Assembly: GCA_019245755.1 (NCBI GenBank)
Contig: JAFARC010000081.1
Coordinates: 27,572-91,571, forward strand
Length of the DNA: 64,000 bases
Direction: 5' to 3'
Source: Mycobacteriaceae bacterium
GTDB taxonomy: Bacteria; Actinomycetota; Actinomycetes; Mycobacteriales; Mycobacteriaceae
Shown here: positions 50,509-60,050 of the stretch, piece by piece
Position numbering within the stretch: position 1 is the stretch's first letter
Layout: each line of letters opens with the position of its first letter
The notes under the pieces: generated by a model
What the model saw: the letters and a program-made list of their open reading frames with translations, nothing else
What the model was told of the DNA's origin: nothing
Databases searched by the model: none
Made by a program: the position numbers and the translations under genes

Positions 50509-51992
50509 CAGCGGGGGCCCCCGGTCGCCGACCGGGTCGGCGTGCGCCGTGGCGCGCCGCGGCGCTGATTGCCGGGGGGCTGCCCGCGTTGGCCTTTCCC
50601 GCGCCCTCCTGGTGGTGGCTGGCCTGGGTCGGCCTGGTCCCGCTGCTGCTGCTGGTGCGGTCGGCACCGACGGCGCCCGAGGGTGGTGTGCGGGCGTGGT
50701 GCGGCCTCGGCGGATACGTGCTGGCGACACAGTACTGGTTGCTGCCCAGCGCGGGGCCGGCCCTGGCCGCGATGGCCGCCCTCCTCGGCGCGTTGTGGGT
50801 GCCGTGGGGGTGGGCCGCGCACCGGCTGCTGTCGGCGCCGCTCACCACCCGCCGCACGCTGGCCGCCGTGGTCGTGCTACCCAGTGCCTGGGTCATGGCC
50901 GAGGCGGTGCGGTCCTGGCCGAGCCTGGGTGGACCATGGGCGTCACTGGGCGCCTCGCAGTGGAACCAGCCCGCCATGCTGGCGTCGGCTGCCCTCGGGG
51001 GGGTGTGCCTGACCAGCTTCTTGGTGGTTGCGGTGAACACCGCGATCGCCGCAGCGATCCTGCGCCCAGCGCTATCGCACCAAGTCGTGGCGCTGGCGGT
51101 GGCGCTGGCGTGCGCTCTCGTCGGTCCGGCCTGGTTCGTGGCCGGACCCGCGCCCCCGGTCGGACCGACCGCCCGGGTGGCTCTGGTTCAGCCTGGCCGC
51201 ATCGACGATGCGGCCTCGCGCCTGGCGGCCGGCGAAGCGCTCACCGCGACCCTGGCCGACCGGCACACCGACCTGGTGGTGTGGGGAGAAAGCAGCGTCG
51301 GAGTCGACCTCGGCAGCCACCCACACACCCTGACCGGTTTGACGCAGCTCTCGCGTCGGGTCGGCTCAGACCTGCTCGTCAACGTCGACGCGCCGGCGCC
51401 GACAGGGGGAATTTACAAGTCGTCCGTGCTCATCGGACCGGACGGATCACACGGCGCCTACCGGAAACTTCGGCTGGTGCCCTTCGGCGAGTACGTACCG
51501 CTGCGCCCGATGGTCGGCTGGATCACCCGCCACACCAAGGCCGCCGCCGAGGACCGGCGGCGCGGCAGCGGGCCAGCGGTGCTGGAGACCGGGTCGCTGG
51601 TCATCGGAGCGTTGATCAGCTTCGAGGCGACCTTCTCCGACCTGCCCCGCCGCGACGTGCAGCTGGGCGCGCAATTGCTTGCATACCAGAGTTCCACCTC
51701 GACGTTCCAGGGAAGTTGGGCACAGCCGCAGCTCGCCAGCCAGGTCGCGGTGCACGCCGTGGAGGTGGGCCGCCCGGCGGTACATGCCGGCTTGTCCGGC
51801 GACAGCGCGGCCTTCGACGCTCGGGGCCATCGGCTCACGTGGTGCCCGGCCAGCTACCGCGGTGTGACCGTGGTGAGCGTTCCACTCGGATCCGACACCA
51901 CGGTGTATCAACGCGTGGGCGACTGGGTGCCGGCGCTGGCAATCTTGCTGCTCACCGGCGCGGGCGTGGCGACACTGCGGTCGCGCCGCTGA
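50487..51992 (+). CDS. Apolipoprotein N-acyltransferase homologue lacking the catalytic Cys
   Basis: A 501-residue protein. About six to eight N-terminal helices (25-215) are followed by a nitrilase-like domain and a last helix. Of the Lnt triad Glu-Lys-Cys, Glu268 (VVWGESS) and Lys327 (YRKLRLVPFGEY) are present, but the Cys position (GPLICYE in E. coli) reads GALISFE, with Ser378. Without the thiol, the ping-pong acylation of lipoproteins is unlikely in the usual form, so this may be a different amidase or an inactive paralogue; mycobacteria have another Lnt. GTG 50487 overlaps nei2. Confidence 0.84.
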   Translation: MPQLPEVAAGAPGRRPGRRAPWRAAALIAGGLPALAFPAPSWWWLAWVGLVPLLLLVRSAPTAPEGGVRAWCGLGGYVLATQYWLLPSAGPALAAMAALLGALWVPWGWAAHRLLSAPLTTRRTLAAVVVLPSAWVMAEAVRSWPSLGGPWASLGASQWNQPAMLASAALGGVCLTSFLVVAVNTAIAAAILRPALSHQVVALAVALACALVGPAWFVAGPAPPVGPTARVALVQPGRIDDAASRLAAGEALTATLADRHTDLVVWGESSVGVDLGSHPHTLTGLTQLSRRVGSDLLVNVDAPAPTGGIYKSSVLIGPDGSHGAYRKLRLVPFGEYVPLRPMVGWITRHTKAAAEDRRRGSGPAVLETGSLVIGALISFEATFSDLPRRDVQLGAQLLAYQSSTSTFQGSWAQPQLASQVAVHAVEVGRPAVHAGLSGDSAAFDARGHRLTWCPASYRGVTVVSVPLGSDTTVYQRVGDWVPALAILLLTGAGVATLRSRR

Positions 51993-52005
51993 ACCCGGGC
52001 GGCGA

Positions 52006-52905
52006 TCATTCGAACAGGTGCAGGCGGGACGCGATGTAGTCCTCGACGGTCTGGGCCGGCTGGCCGGTGACGCGCTCGACGTCGTCGGTGGCCCGGTCGT
52101 AGCGGTTTTCGCGGTGCAGCCGCGCCATCGTCGCGATGTGCTGCTGAACGTGATCGGGCAGCCCGGAGGGTCGAAGGCATTCGCGCAGCCACTCATCGTA
52201 GGGCTTGTCCGCGGCCGTGACCGGACGCTTCAGCGCCCGCGAGTACTGTTCGGCGAGGCCGTGGATGTCGAGGACCTGCGGTCCGGTGAGCTCGTACACC
52301 TTGCCGATGCGGCCCGCGGGGTCACGCAGCACGGTCGCGACGACTCGCGCCACATCCGACGTCGCGATCGGTGCGGTGTGGCCGGCACCGAACGGCAGCG
52401 CCAAGACCCCGCGCTCACGCACCGACCGCCGGTCCAGGAGTGTGAAGATCGGGTTGTCGAGGAACACCGTCGGCCGCACGTGCACCACCGGCACGCCCGA
52501 CCAGTTCATGATCTGCTCGGAAAGCCAATGCAGCCGCTGCTGGCGGGACTCCTCGGTGCTGGTCAGCGTCATCTGCGACACCGTCAGCTGCGACATGTTC
52601 ACGATCACCTCCAGCCCGCCGTGGTCAAGTGCCGCAGCACAGACGACCGCGGTGGCCTGCAGGTAGTCCAGCGAGACGCTCATGTTGAAGAACATGCGGT
52701 CCACGCCGTCCATCGCGGCCACGACGTCCTCCGGACGGGTGAGGTCACCGACAACAACTTCCGCGCCGAGTTCACGCAGCCGATCGGCCCGGACGTCGTC
52801 GCGGTGCACCATCCCCCGCACCTGTTCGCCCTTTTCAAGCAGTAGGTCCACAACGATGCGGCTCACGCCGCCGACTGCGCCTGCTGCGCCGGTAATCAGG
52901 TACAT
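52006..52905 (-). CDS. NmrA-like atypical SDR (NAD(P)-binding protein)
   Basis: A 299-residue protein. YLITGAAGAVGGVSRIVVDLLLEKG is the dinucleotide loop, GDLTRPEDVVAAMDGVDRMF follows, and the YxxxK pair of classical SDRs is missing, as usual for NmrA/QOR2-like proteins. These act as redox sensors or reductases; no substrate can be named. ATG 52905 is six bases after TAACTT on the minus strand, a leaderless start. It overlaps the pseudouridine synthase gene by 10 bases and is convergent with the Lnt-like gene. It is not at this place in M. tuberculosis. Confidence 0.82.
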   Translation of the reverse strand: MYLITGAAGAVGGVSRIVVDLLLEKGEQVRGMVHRDDVRADRLRELGAEVVVGDLTRPEDVVAAMDGVDRMFFNMSVSLDYLQATAVVCAAALDHGGLEVIVNMSQLTVSQMTLTSTEESRQQRLHWLSEQIMNWSGVPVVHVRPTVFLDNPIFTLLDRRSVRERGVLALPFGAGHTAPIATSDVARVVATVLRDPAGRIGKVYELTGPQVLDIHGLAEQYSRALKRPVTAADKPYDEWLRECLRPSGLPDHVQQHIATMARLHRENRYDRATDDVERVTGQPAQTVEDYIASRLHLFE

Positions 52906-53783
52906 GCTCTTAAGTTAGCGGTAGGGGAGTCAAGCGTGCGCACGCTGATGTAGCGGCGCGCGTAACCGCTGACCGGGTCGACGAACTCCAGGCCGTGGGC
53001 CAGCAGTTGCAACGGCGAGCTGAAATCGTCCGGCGCCACATCGACAACCAGCGGGTACAGCGGGTCGCCGATGATCGGCAGGCCGATCGACGCCATATGC
53101 ACCCGCAGCTGGTGGGTGCGCCCGGTCCGCGGCGTCAGCCGATACACATCGCCGCCCAGCGGCTCGATCAACGTCTGGGCGTTGGGTTCCCCCGGCTCCG
53201 TTACAGTCTGTAAAAACCCGCGCCGCTTGACAATCCGGGATGCCACCACGACCGGCCGGGTCACGCACCCGTCACCGTCGCAACGGGCCAGATACGTCTT
53301 GCGCACCAGCCCGCGGGCGAACAGCGTCTGATACCGGCCGCGCAGCGCACGCCGGGTGGTGAACAGCAACACACCTGCGGTCAGCCGGTCCAGGCGGTGG
53401 GCGGGACTGAGCTCCGGCAGGTCCAGTTCGCGGCGCAACCGCACCAACGCCGTCTGCGCGACATGGCGGCCACGCGGCATCGTCGCCAGGAAATGTGGCT
53501 TGTCGACCACGACGATGTCGTCGTCACGGTGCAGCACCGGGATGGCGAACGGCACCGGCACCTCGTCGCCGAGCTCGCGATAGAAGTACACCAGCGCGCC
53601 GGCGGGCAGCACCGCTTCCGGGCCGAGCACCGATCCGTCGACGTCGACAACCTCGCCGGCCAGCACCTTGGCGGCCCCGGCCGGCCCCAACCTCACCCCC
53701 AACTCGTCGAGCACCGATCCGCCCCGCAGCCGCAGCCGCGCGGGGCCCAGCCCGTCGCGCACGGGCAGCGGCGCCGGTCTCAA
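52896..53783 (-). CDS. RluA-family pseudouridine synthase (Rv3300c-like)
   Basis: A 295-residue protein. An N-terminal S4-like RNA-binding region (LRGGSVLDELGVRLG) precedes the RluA catalytic domain: VVVDKPHFLATMPRG, the motif PAHRLDRLTAGVLLFTT with the catalytic Asp, and TPRTGRTHQLRVHMASIGLPIIGDPLYP. It isomerises uridine in an rRNA or tRNA; the target is not known. The TTG start at 53783 overlaps the glpD2 stop as TTGA and includes the conserved RPAPLPVRDGLG; GTG 53762 is a shorter alternative. Confidence 0.87.
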   Translation of the reverse strand: MRPAPLPVRDGLGPARLRLRGGSVLDELGVRLGPAGAAKVLAGEVVDVDGSVLGPEAVLPAGALVYFYRELGDEVPVPFAIPVLHRDDDIVVVDKPHFLATMPRGRHVAQTALVRLRRELDLPELSPAHRLDRLTAGVLLFTTRRALRGRYQTLFARGLVRKTYLARCDGDGCVTRPVVVASRIVKRRGFLQTVTEPGEPNAQTLIEPLGGDVYRLTPRTGRTHQLRVHMASIGLPIIGDPLYPLVVDVAPDDFSSPLQLLAHGLEFVDPVSGYARRYISVRTLDSPTANLRACT

Positions 53784-55531
53784 TTCAGCGGGACCGGTTC
53801 GAGGATCTCGGCGCGGGCCTCGGGGGCGGCTTGGCGCAGCGCGTCGGCCGACTCGTCGTCGGGCTGCTGCTGGGAGCGGATCTCGGCGTCCACCCGCGCG
53901 ATGTAGGTGTCGACCTCGCGCCGGATGTCCTCGGCGTCCCAACCCAACACCGGCGCAACGACTTCGGCGACCTCGCGGGCGCAGTCCACGCCGCGGTGCG
54001 GGTACTCGATCGAGATCCGCATTCGGCGCGCCAGGATGTCCTCGAGGTGCAGCGCGCCTTCGGCGGCCGCCGCGTACACGGCCTCCACCTTCAGGTAGAC
54101 CGGCGCCTCGGTGATCGGGGCCAGCAGCTCCGGCTTGTCGTCGGCCATGGCCAGCACCTCGCCGATCAGCGAGCCGTAGCGGTCCAGCAGGTGCCGCACG
54201 CGGTACGGGTGCAGCCCGTAGTAGGCGCCGACCCGCTCTGCCTGGTTGACCAGCGCGAAATAGCCGTCGGCGCCGAGCAGCGGCACCTTCTCGGTGATCG
54301 ACGGCGCAACCCGGGACGCGATGAACTCGCTGGCCGCATCCACGGCGTCGGCGCCCATCACCCGGTAGGTGGTGTACTTGCCGCCGGCGATCGCGACCAG
54401 CCCCGGCGCCGGCACCGCGACGGCGTGCTCGCGGGACAGCTTGGACGTGTCGTCGCTCTCCCCGGCCAGCAGCGGGCGCAGCCCGGCGTAGACGCCGTCG
54501 ATGTCGGCATGGGTCAGCGGGGTCGCCAGCACGGTGTTGACGTGGTCGAGGATGTAGTCGATGTCGGCCTTGGTGGCCGCCGGGTGGGCCAGGTCCAGGT
54601 TCCAGTCGGTGTCAGTGGTGCCGATGATCCAGTGCGTCCCCCACGGGATCACAAACAGCACCGACCTCTCGGTGCGCAGGATGATCGCCACTTCGCTGAC
54701 GATGCGGTCGCGCGGGACCACGATGTGCACTCCCTTGGAGGCCCGTACCCGGAACCGTCCCCGCTGCTTGGACAGTGCCTGGATCTCGTCGGTCCACACG
54801 CCGGTGGCGTTGATCACCACGTGACCGCGGACCTCGGTCACCACCCCGTCTTCGGAGTCGCGCACCCGCACGCCGATCACCCGGTCGCCCTCGCGCAGCA
54901 GCGACACCACCTGGGTGGAGGTGCGCACGACCGCGCCGTAGTGGGCCGCGGTGCGCGCGACGGTCATGGTGTGGCGCGCGTCGTCGACGACGGTGTCGTA
55001 GTAGCGGATGCCCCCGATCAGCGAGCTGCGCTTCAGGCCCGGCGCCAGCCGCAGCGCACCGGCCCTGGTCAGATGTTTCTGTGGCGGAACGGATTTCGCG
55101 CCGCCCAGCTGGTCGTACAGGAAAATACCGGCCGCCACATAGGGCCGCTCCCACCACCGCCTGGTCAGCGGGAACAGAAACGGCAGCGGCCTGATCAGAT
55201 GCGGCGCCAGTGTGGTCAGCGACAGCTCGCGTTCGTGCAGCGCCTCGCGCACCAGGCCGAACTCCAGCTGCTCGAGATAGCGCAGGCCGCCGTGGAACAT
55301 CTTCGACGAGCGGCTCGACGTACCCGAGGCGAAGTCACGCGCCTCCACCAACGCCACCTTCAAGCCGCGGGTGGCGGCGTCCAGCGCGACGCCCGCGCCG
55401 ACCACACCCCCACCGATCACCACGACGTCGAACTGCTCGGATCCGAGCCGCTCCCATGCGGCGGCACGCTCGCGCGGACCCAGAAACGTCTGTCCGTTGC
55501 CTGGAGCCGGGGCAGCCTCGATCACAGGCAC
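53780..55531 (-). CDS. glpD2: GlpD2, FAD-dependent glycerol-3-phosphate dehydrogenase
   Basis: A 583-residue flavoprotein. The FAD loop VVVIGGGVVGAGVALDAATRG and the GlpD signature SGTSSRSSKMFHGGLRYLEQ are followed by GGIRYYDTVVDDAR and IAGGKYTTYRVM. A C-terminal helical DAO_C domain starts about residue 400. It oxidises glycerol 3-phosphate to DHAP at the membrane and passes electrons to quinone. GTG 55529-55531 has an AGAGGG ribosome site. It lies 41 bases after lpdA on the same strand, as in M. tuberculosis. Confidence 0.95.
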   Translation of the reverse strand: MPVIEAAPAPGNGQTFLGPRERAAAWERLGSEQFDVVVIGGGVVGAGVALDAATRGLKVALVEARDFASGTSSRSSKMFHGGLRYLEQLEFGLVREALHERELSLTTLAPHLIRPLPFLFPLTRRWWERPYVAAGIFLYDQLGGAKSVPPQKHLTRAGALRLAPGLKRSSLIGGIRYYDTVVDDARHTMTVARTAAHYGAVVRTSTQVVSLLREGDRVIGVRVRDSEDGVVTEVRGHVVINATGVWTDEIQALSKQRGRFRVRASKGVHIVVPRDRIVSEVAIILRTERSVLFVIPWGTHWIIGTTDTDWNLDLAHPAATKADIDYILDHVNTVLATPLTHADIDGVYAGLRPLLAGESDDTSKLSREHAVAVPAPGLVAIAGGKYTTYRVMGADAVDAASEFIASRVAPSITEKVPLLGADGYFALVNQAERVGAYYGLHPYRVRHLLDRYGSLIGEVLAMADDKPELLAPITEAPVYLKVEAVYAAAAEGALHLEDILARRMRISIEYPHRGVDCAREVAEVVAPVLGWDAEDIRREVDTYIARVDAEIRSQQQPDDESADALRQAAPEARAEILEPVPLN

Positions 55532-55572
55532 TCCCTCTTGTTACCGGTCAGTACTTGACCCCAGATTACGGC

Positions 55573-56985
55573 TCAATCCAGGTCGTCGTGCGCCATCAGC
55601 TGGCGGGCGGCCTCGGTGATCGACCCGGACAGCGACGGGTACACCGATAGCGTCGCCGCCAGATCGGTGACCGACAGCAGGTTCTGCACGGCCAGCGCGA
55701 TCGGCAGGATCAGCTCCGACGCCACCGGCGCCACTACCACCCCGCCGATCACCACACCGGTGGCAGGCCGGCAGAAGATCTTCACGAACCCGCGCCCCAG
55801 GCTGGACATCTTCGCGCGGGCATTGGTGTTCAGTGGCAACACGATGCTCCGGGCCGGCACTGCGCCGCTGTCGATCGCCGACTGCGGCACCCCAACGGCG
55901 GCGATCTCGGGGCGGGTGAACACCGCCGCCGCGACAGTGCGCAGCCGGATCGGGGCGACTGCCTCGCCCAGCGCGTGGTACATCGCGATCCGGCCCTGCA
56001 TCGCGGCCACCGACGCCAGCGGCAGCAGGCCGGTGCAGTCGCCCGCGGCGTAGATGGTCGGCACGGACGTGCGCGAAACCCGGTCGACGGCCAGATAGTT
56101 GCCCTTGGCGAGCTCGATACCGACCCGGTCGAGGCCGAGCCCGGTGGTGTTGGGAACCGATCCGACTGTCATCAGCGCGTGGCTTGCATCGACGCACCGG
56201 CCGTCGGTCATCTGAACCGTCACCCCGGCGTCGGTACGGATCACCTTGTTGGCGCGGGCGTTCTTGACCAACGTGACGCCGCGGTCGGCGAACACGTCTT
56301 CCAGTACGGCGGCGGCGTCGGAATCCTCGTGCGGCAGGATCTGGTCCCGACTGGCCACCACGGTGACCGTCACACCCAGCTCGGTGTAGGCGTTGACGAA
56401 CTCCGCACCGGTGACGCCGGAACCCACCACGACCAGGTGCTCGGGCAACTGATCCACGTCGTAGAGCTGCCGCCAGGTCAGGATGCGTTCGCCGTCGGGC
56501 TCGGCGCCCGGCAGAATCCGCGGGCTGGCGCCGGTGGCGATCAGCACGACGTCGGCGTCGAGCCCCCAGGTGTCCCCCTCGGGTGAGGTGACCTTGACGC
56601 GGTGGGCGGCCATGCCCGGGACGTCGTCGACGAACTCGCCGCGGCCGTTGAGCAAGGTCACGCCGTGGCTTTGCAGCGTCTTGGCGATGTCGGCGGACTG
56701 CGCCGCGGCGAGCGTCTTGACCCGCCGGTAGAGCTTGGGCACGACGATCTTGGCGTCCTCGAAGTCGAGGTCATAGCCCAGGTCGGGGGCGCGGCGCAGG
56801 TCGGTGCGCACCCCGGTGGACGCGATCAACGTCTTCGAGGGCACGCAGTCGAACAGCACGCACGCCCCGCCGATGCCGTCGGAATCCACCACCGTCACGT
56901 CGACATCGGAACCGTGCGCGGCCGCGGCCAACGCCGCCTCGTACCCGGCCGGCCCGCCGCCGATGATCACGATGCGCGTTGCCAC
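55573..56985 (-). CDS. lpdA: LpdA, NAD(P)H quinone reductase / dihydrolipoamide dehydrogenase-like flavoprotein
   Basis: A 470-residue member of the pyridine-nucleotide disulfide oxidoreductase family: IVIIGGGPAGYEAALAAAA (FAD), VVVGSGVTGAEFVNAYTELG (NAD(P)H) and IYAAGDCTGLLPLASVA. The usual redox pair is intact here as GGACVLFDCVPSK (C-x4-C), whereas from memory M. tuberculosis LpdA (Rv3303c) has Ala at the first Cys and acts as a quinone reductase. The C-terminus stops at MAHDDLD, about 20 residues before that of M. tuberculosis. GTG 56985 begins right at the FAD fold. Confidence 0.9.
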   Translation of the reverse strand: MATRIVIIGGGPAGYEAALAAAAHGSDVDVTVVDSDGIGGACVLFDCVPSKTLIASTGVRTDLRRAPDLGYDLDFEDAKIVVPKLYRRVKTLAAAQSADIAKTLQSHGVTLLNGRGEFVDDVPGMAAHRVKVTSPEGDTWGLDADVVLIATGASPRILPGAEPDGERILTWRQLYDVDQLPEHLVVVGSGVTGAEFVNAYTELGVTVTVVASRDQILPHEDSDAAAVLEDVFADRGVTLVKNARANKVIRTDAGVTVQMTDGRCVDASHALMTVGSVPNTTGLGLDRVGIELAKGNYLAVDRVSRTSVPTIYAAGDCTGLLPLASVAAMQGRIAMYHALGEAVAPIRLRTVAAAVFTRPEIAAVGVPQSAIDSGAVPARSIVLPLNTNARAKMSSLGRGFVKIFCRPATGVVIGGVVVAPVASELILPIALAVQNLLSVTDLAATLSVYPSLSGSITEAARQLMAHDDLD

Positions 56986-57051
56986 AGCCCCAACCGTAGC
57001 TACTGGCGCAGTTGGGCGCCCGGCCACACCGAAACGCTCTAGGCTTTCCCC

Positions 57052-57531
57052 GTGCCGCTCTACGCCGCCTACGGGTCGAACATGCATCCCGAGCAGATGC
57101 TCGAGCGCGCACCGCACTCCCCGATGGCCGGAACGGGCTGGCTGCACGGCTGGCGGCTGACGTTCGGCGGCGAGGACATCGGCTGGGAGGGGGCCCTGGC
57201 CACCCTCGTGGAGGACGCGAACTCGAAGGTTTTCGTCGTGCTCTACGACATGACACCGGCGGACGAGCAGAATCTGGACCGCTGGGAAGGCTCGGAACTG
57301 GGCATCCACAAGAAGATCCGGTGCCGAGTGGAGCGGCTGTCGTCGGACACCACCACCGACCCGGTGCTGGCGTGGCTGTACGTGCTCGACGCGTGGGAGG
57401 GCGGCCTGCCGTCGGCGCGTTACCTCGGTGTGATGGCCGATGCGGCCGAAAGCGCCGGGGCGCCACCGGACTACGTGCAGGCCCTGCGCACCCGGCCGGC
57501 GCGCAACGTGGGTCCCGGCCACGGCGGCTAG
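57052..57531 (+). CDS. Gamma-glutamylcyclotransferase-like protein (Rv3304-like)
   Basis: A 159-residue GGCT/AIG2-fold protein. It begins PLYAAYGSNMHPEQM, the YGSN substrate loop, and has EGALATLVE with the candidate catalytic Glu. Family members release 5-oxoproline from gamma-glutamyl compounds, but the physiological substrate is not known here. GTG 57052 is six bases after TAGGCT (57040-57045), hence leaderless. It is divergent from lpdA and ends 95 bases before the convergent amiA1. Confidence 0.87.
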   Translation: MPLYAAYGSNMHPEQMLERAPHSPMAGTGWLHGWRLTFGGEDIGWEGALATLVEDANSKVFVVLYDMTPADEQNLDRWEGSELGIHKKIRCRVERLSSDTTTDPVLAWLYVLDAWEGGLPSARYLGVMADAAESAGAPPDYVQALRTRPARNVGPGHGG

Positions 57532-57626
57532 CCGAAAACAGCTGTGCCCCAGCCGGTCTCCTCCAGCGCCGGATCAACGAGACAACGCACGCGGCACCGC
57601 CGCTGGACGACGAGCCGGAAAGTCCG

Positions 57627-58802
57627 TCAGGTTTCGAACGCGGCCGCCTGTTCGACGGTGTTGACCAGCACCCGCACCCCGATGGCCAGTGACCTCTCGT
57701 CCAGATCGAACGTCGGCTGGTGCAGATCGAGCTGCGGCCCGCGACCTGACCACACCCCCAGCCGCGCCATCGCGCCCGGCACCTCTTCCAGATACCAGGA
57801 GAAGTCCTCGCCACCGCCGGACTGGCGTGTCTCGGCCAGCACGTCGGGCCCCACCGCCTCGATCGCGTGGGTCAGGATGCGGGTCGAGATCTCTTCATTG
57901 ACCACCGGCGGCACACCCCTGCGGTACTGCAGGGTGTGCTCGATGCCCAACGGGGCCAGCAGCCCGGCGACGATCTCCCGGACAACGGACTCCAGCGCCA
58001 GCCAGGTGTCGTGGCTGGCGGTGCGGATGGTGCCGGACAGCGTGCCGATCTGCGGGATCGCGTTCGCCGCGACACCGGCATTGACCGCGCCCCACACCAT
58101 CACGGTGCTGTTGCGCGGGTCGACGCGGCGCGACAGCACCCCCGGCAGCCCGGTGATCAGCGCGCCGAGGCCGTAGACGAGGTCGGCGGTCAGGTGTGGC
58201 CGCGAGGTGTGCCCGCCCGGTGACTGCAGGGTGATGTCGATCTGGTCGGCCGCCGAAGTTATCGGGCCGACGGTCACCCCGACCTTGCCCACCACCAGCC
58301 GGGGGTCGCAGTGCAACGCAAAGATCCGGGACACGCCGGCCAGCGCCCCCGCCGCGATGGTGTCGATCGCCCCGCCGGGCATCAGCTCCTCGGCCGGCTG
58401 AAAAATCAACCGCACCCCAACCGGCAGGTCGGGGACCGACGCCAACGCCAGCGCCGCGGCGAGCAGCACTGCGGTGTGCGCGTCGTGCCCGCAGGCATGA
58501 GCGACGTTCGCGATCACCGAGGCGTACGGCGCGCCGGTGCGCTCGGGCATCGGCAACGCGTCCATGTCGGCACGCAGCGCGATCCGCGGCAGGTGGTCGG
58601 GTCCCAGGTCGCACGTCAGCCCGGTGCCGGCGGGCAACATCTTGGGGTTGAGCCCGGCGTCGGCCAGCGTGGAAGCGACGAACTGCGTTGTCGCAAACTC
58701 CTGGCGGCCCAGCTCCGGATGGGTGTGGATGTGTCGCCGCCAGCCGATCAGGTCGTCGTAATGTGCGGCCAACCACGATTCCGCGGTGTCGGCGAGGCTC
58801 AT
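57627..58802 (-). CDS. amiA1: AmiA1, M20-family amidohydrolase
   Basis: A 391-residue metallopeptidase-like amidohydrolase (M20D). Metal ligands appear in LRADMDALPMPE, HACGHDAHTAVLL, PAEELMPGG and the late SGGGEDFSWYL; the dimerisation domain has SPGGHTSRPH. Relatives remove N-acyl groups from amino acids or conjugates. The start (58802) overlaps the amiB1 stop as ATGA, so both are one operon, as in M. tuberculosis. Confidence 0.92.
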   Translation of the reverse strand: MSLADTAESWLAAHYDDLIGWRRHIHTHPELGRQEFATTQFVASTLADAGLNPKMLPAGTGLTCDLGPDHLPRIALRADMDALPMPERTGAPYASVIANVAHACGHDAHTAVLLAAALALASVPDLPVGVRLIFQPAEELMPGGAIDTIAAGALAGVSRIFALHCDPRLVVGKVGVTVGPITSAADQIDITLQSPGGHTSRPHLTADLVYGLGALITGLPGVLSRRVDPRNSTVMVWGAVNAGVAANAIPQIGTLSGTIRTASHDTWLALESVVREIVAGLLAPLGIEHTLQYRRGVPPVVNEEISTRILTHAIEAVGPDVLAETRQSGGGEDFSWYLEEVPGAMARLGVWSGRGPQLDLHQPTFDLDERSLAIGVRVLVNTVEQAAAFET

Positions 58803-60013
58803 CGGGCCGCCCGTTCCTGTGCCGCCTGCAGCACCCGGTCACGCTCGGCCGGCGTCTCTGCCAGCTGAACCACCGTGCGGGCCAACATGATTGCGCCGTC
58901 GACGACGGCGCAATCCGCGCTGGGCCCGGCAGCGGCCGCGGCGAAGCCGGGCTGGTGGAGCGACGCACCACCTGAGTCGATGCCGACGATGGGGTGGATA
59001 CCCGGCAGAACCTGGGTGACGTTTCCCATGTCGGTGCTGCCCAGCGGCAGCGCGGATTCGACGTCCTCGGACACCGGGCGGCGCCCGCACCGCACCATCT
59101 CGGCGCGAAAGGCGGCCGACAGCCACGGGTCCGGTCGCAGTTCGGCGTAGCTGGGCGCGGTTTCGCGTTGGCCATACTCGCAGCCGGTGGCGATCGCGCC
59201 GGCAAGGAAGCAGTCGGCCATTCTCTGCTCGAGCTCCCGCAGCGATGGCCGGTCGGCGGCCCGCATCGTGTACTGCAGCGCGGCATGGCCGGGGATCACA
59301 TTGGTGGCGTGGCCACCGTCGGTGACGATGCCGTGGACCAGCTGACCCGGCGCCAACTGCTGACGCAGCAACCCGACGGCCACCTGGGCGATGGTGACGG
59401 CGTCGGCGGCATTGATGCCCAGGTGCGGCGCGACCGCGGCGTGCGACTCACGACCACGGTAGTCGACCGAGACCTCCGTCAACGCAAGCGAACGCGCGGC
59501 CGCGATGTCGACAGGACCGGGGTGGACCATCACCGCGGCGGCCACGTCGTCGAATGCTCCGGCCTGGAGCAGCAAAGCCTTTCCGCCGCCCGATTCCTCC
59601 GCGGGCGTGCCGATCAGGACGACCTTCAGCCCGAGGCGATCGGCCACCTCGGCCAGCGCGAGCGCCGCGCCGACCGCCGAGGCGGCAATCACGTTGTGGC
59701 CGCAGGCGTGCCCGAGTCCGGGCAGCGCGTCATACTCCGCGCACACCGCGACCACCAGATCGCCGCTGCCGTAGTCGGCGCGGAACGCGGTGTCCAGGCC
59801 GCCGGGAGCCGACGTGACCGCGAACCCGCGCTCGGCGGCCAGCACCTGCGTCTTCGCGCAGCTGCGGCGCTCGCGGAACGCCAATTCCGGCTCGGCATGG
59901 ATGTCATGCGACAGCGCGATGAGATCGTCGCGGCGTCGCACCACCACCGCCGAGGCCACCTCCGCCGGCGCCCAGGCATCGGCGTGACCGCACGTCGGCG
60001 AACTGGTGGGCAT
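58799..60013 (-). CDS. amiB1: AmiB1, M20-family amidohydrolase
   Basis: A 404-residue paralogue of AmiA1. Ligand motifs: CAEYDALPGLGHACGHN, GTPAEESGGGK and LGSTDMGNVTQVLPG. The dimerisation domain contains RGRESHAAVAPHLGINA. It probably acts on a related amide. The ATG at 60013 is taken because GATACT lies six bases upstream on the same strand; ATG 60016 is the neighbour. It is divergent from deoD over only 37 bases. Confidence 0.91.
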   Translation of the reverse strand: MPTSSPTCGHADAWAPAEVASAVVVRRRDDLIALSHDIHAEPELAFRERRSCAKTQVLAAERGFAVTSAPGGLDTAFRADYGSGDLVVAVCAEYDALPGLGHACGHNVIAASAVGAALALAEVADRLGLKVVLIGTPAEESGGGKALLLQAGAFDDVAAAVMVHPGPVDIAAARSLALTEVSVDYRGRESHAAVAPHLGINAADAVTIAQVAVGLLRQQLAPGQLVHGIVTDGGHATNVIPGHAALQYTMRAADRPSLRELEQRMADCFLAGAIATGCEYGQRETAPSYAELRPDPWLSAAFRAEMVRCGRRPVSEDVESALPLGSTDMGNVTQVLPGIHPIVGIDSGGASLHQPGFAAAAAGPSADCAVVDGAIMLARTVVQLAETPAERDRVLQAAQERAAR

Positions 60014-60050
60014 CATCGCAGTATCCCACCCACGGCTAAGCTCGCCGATC

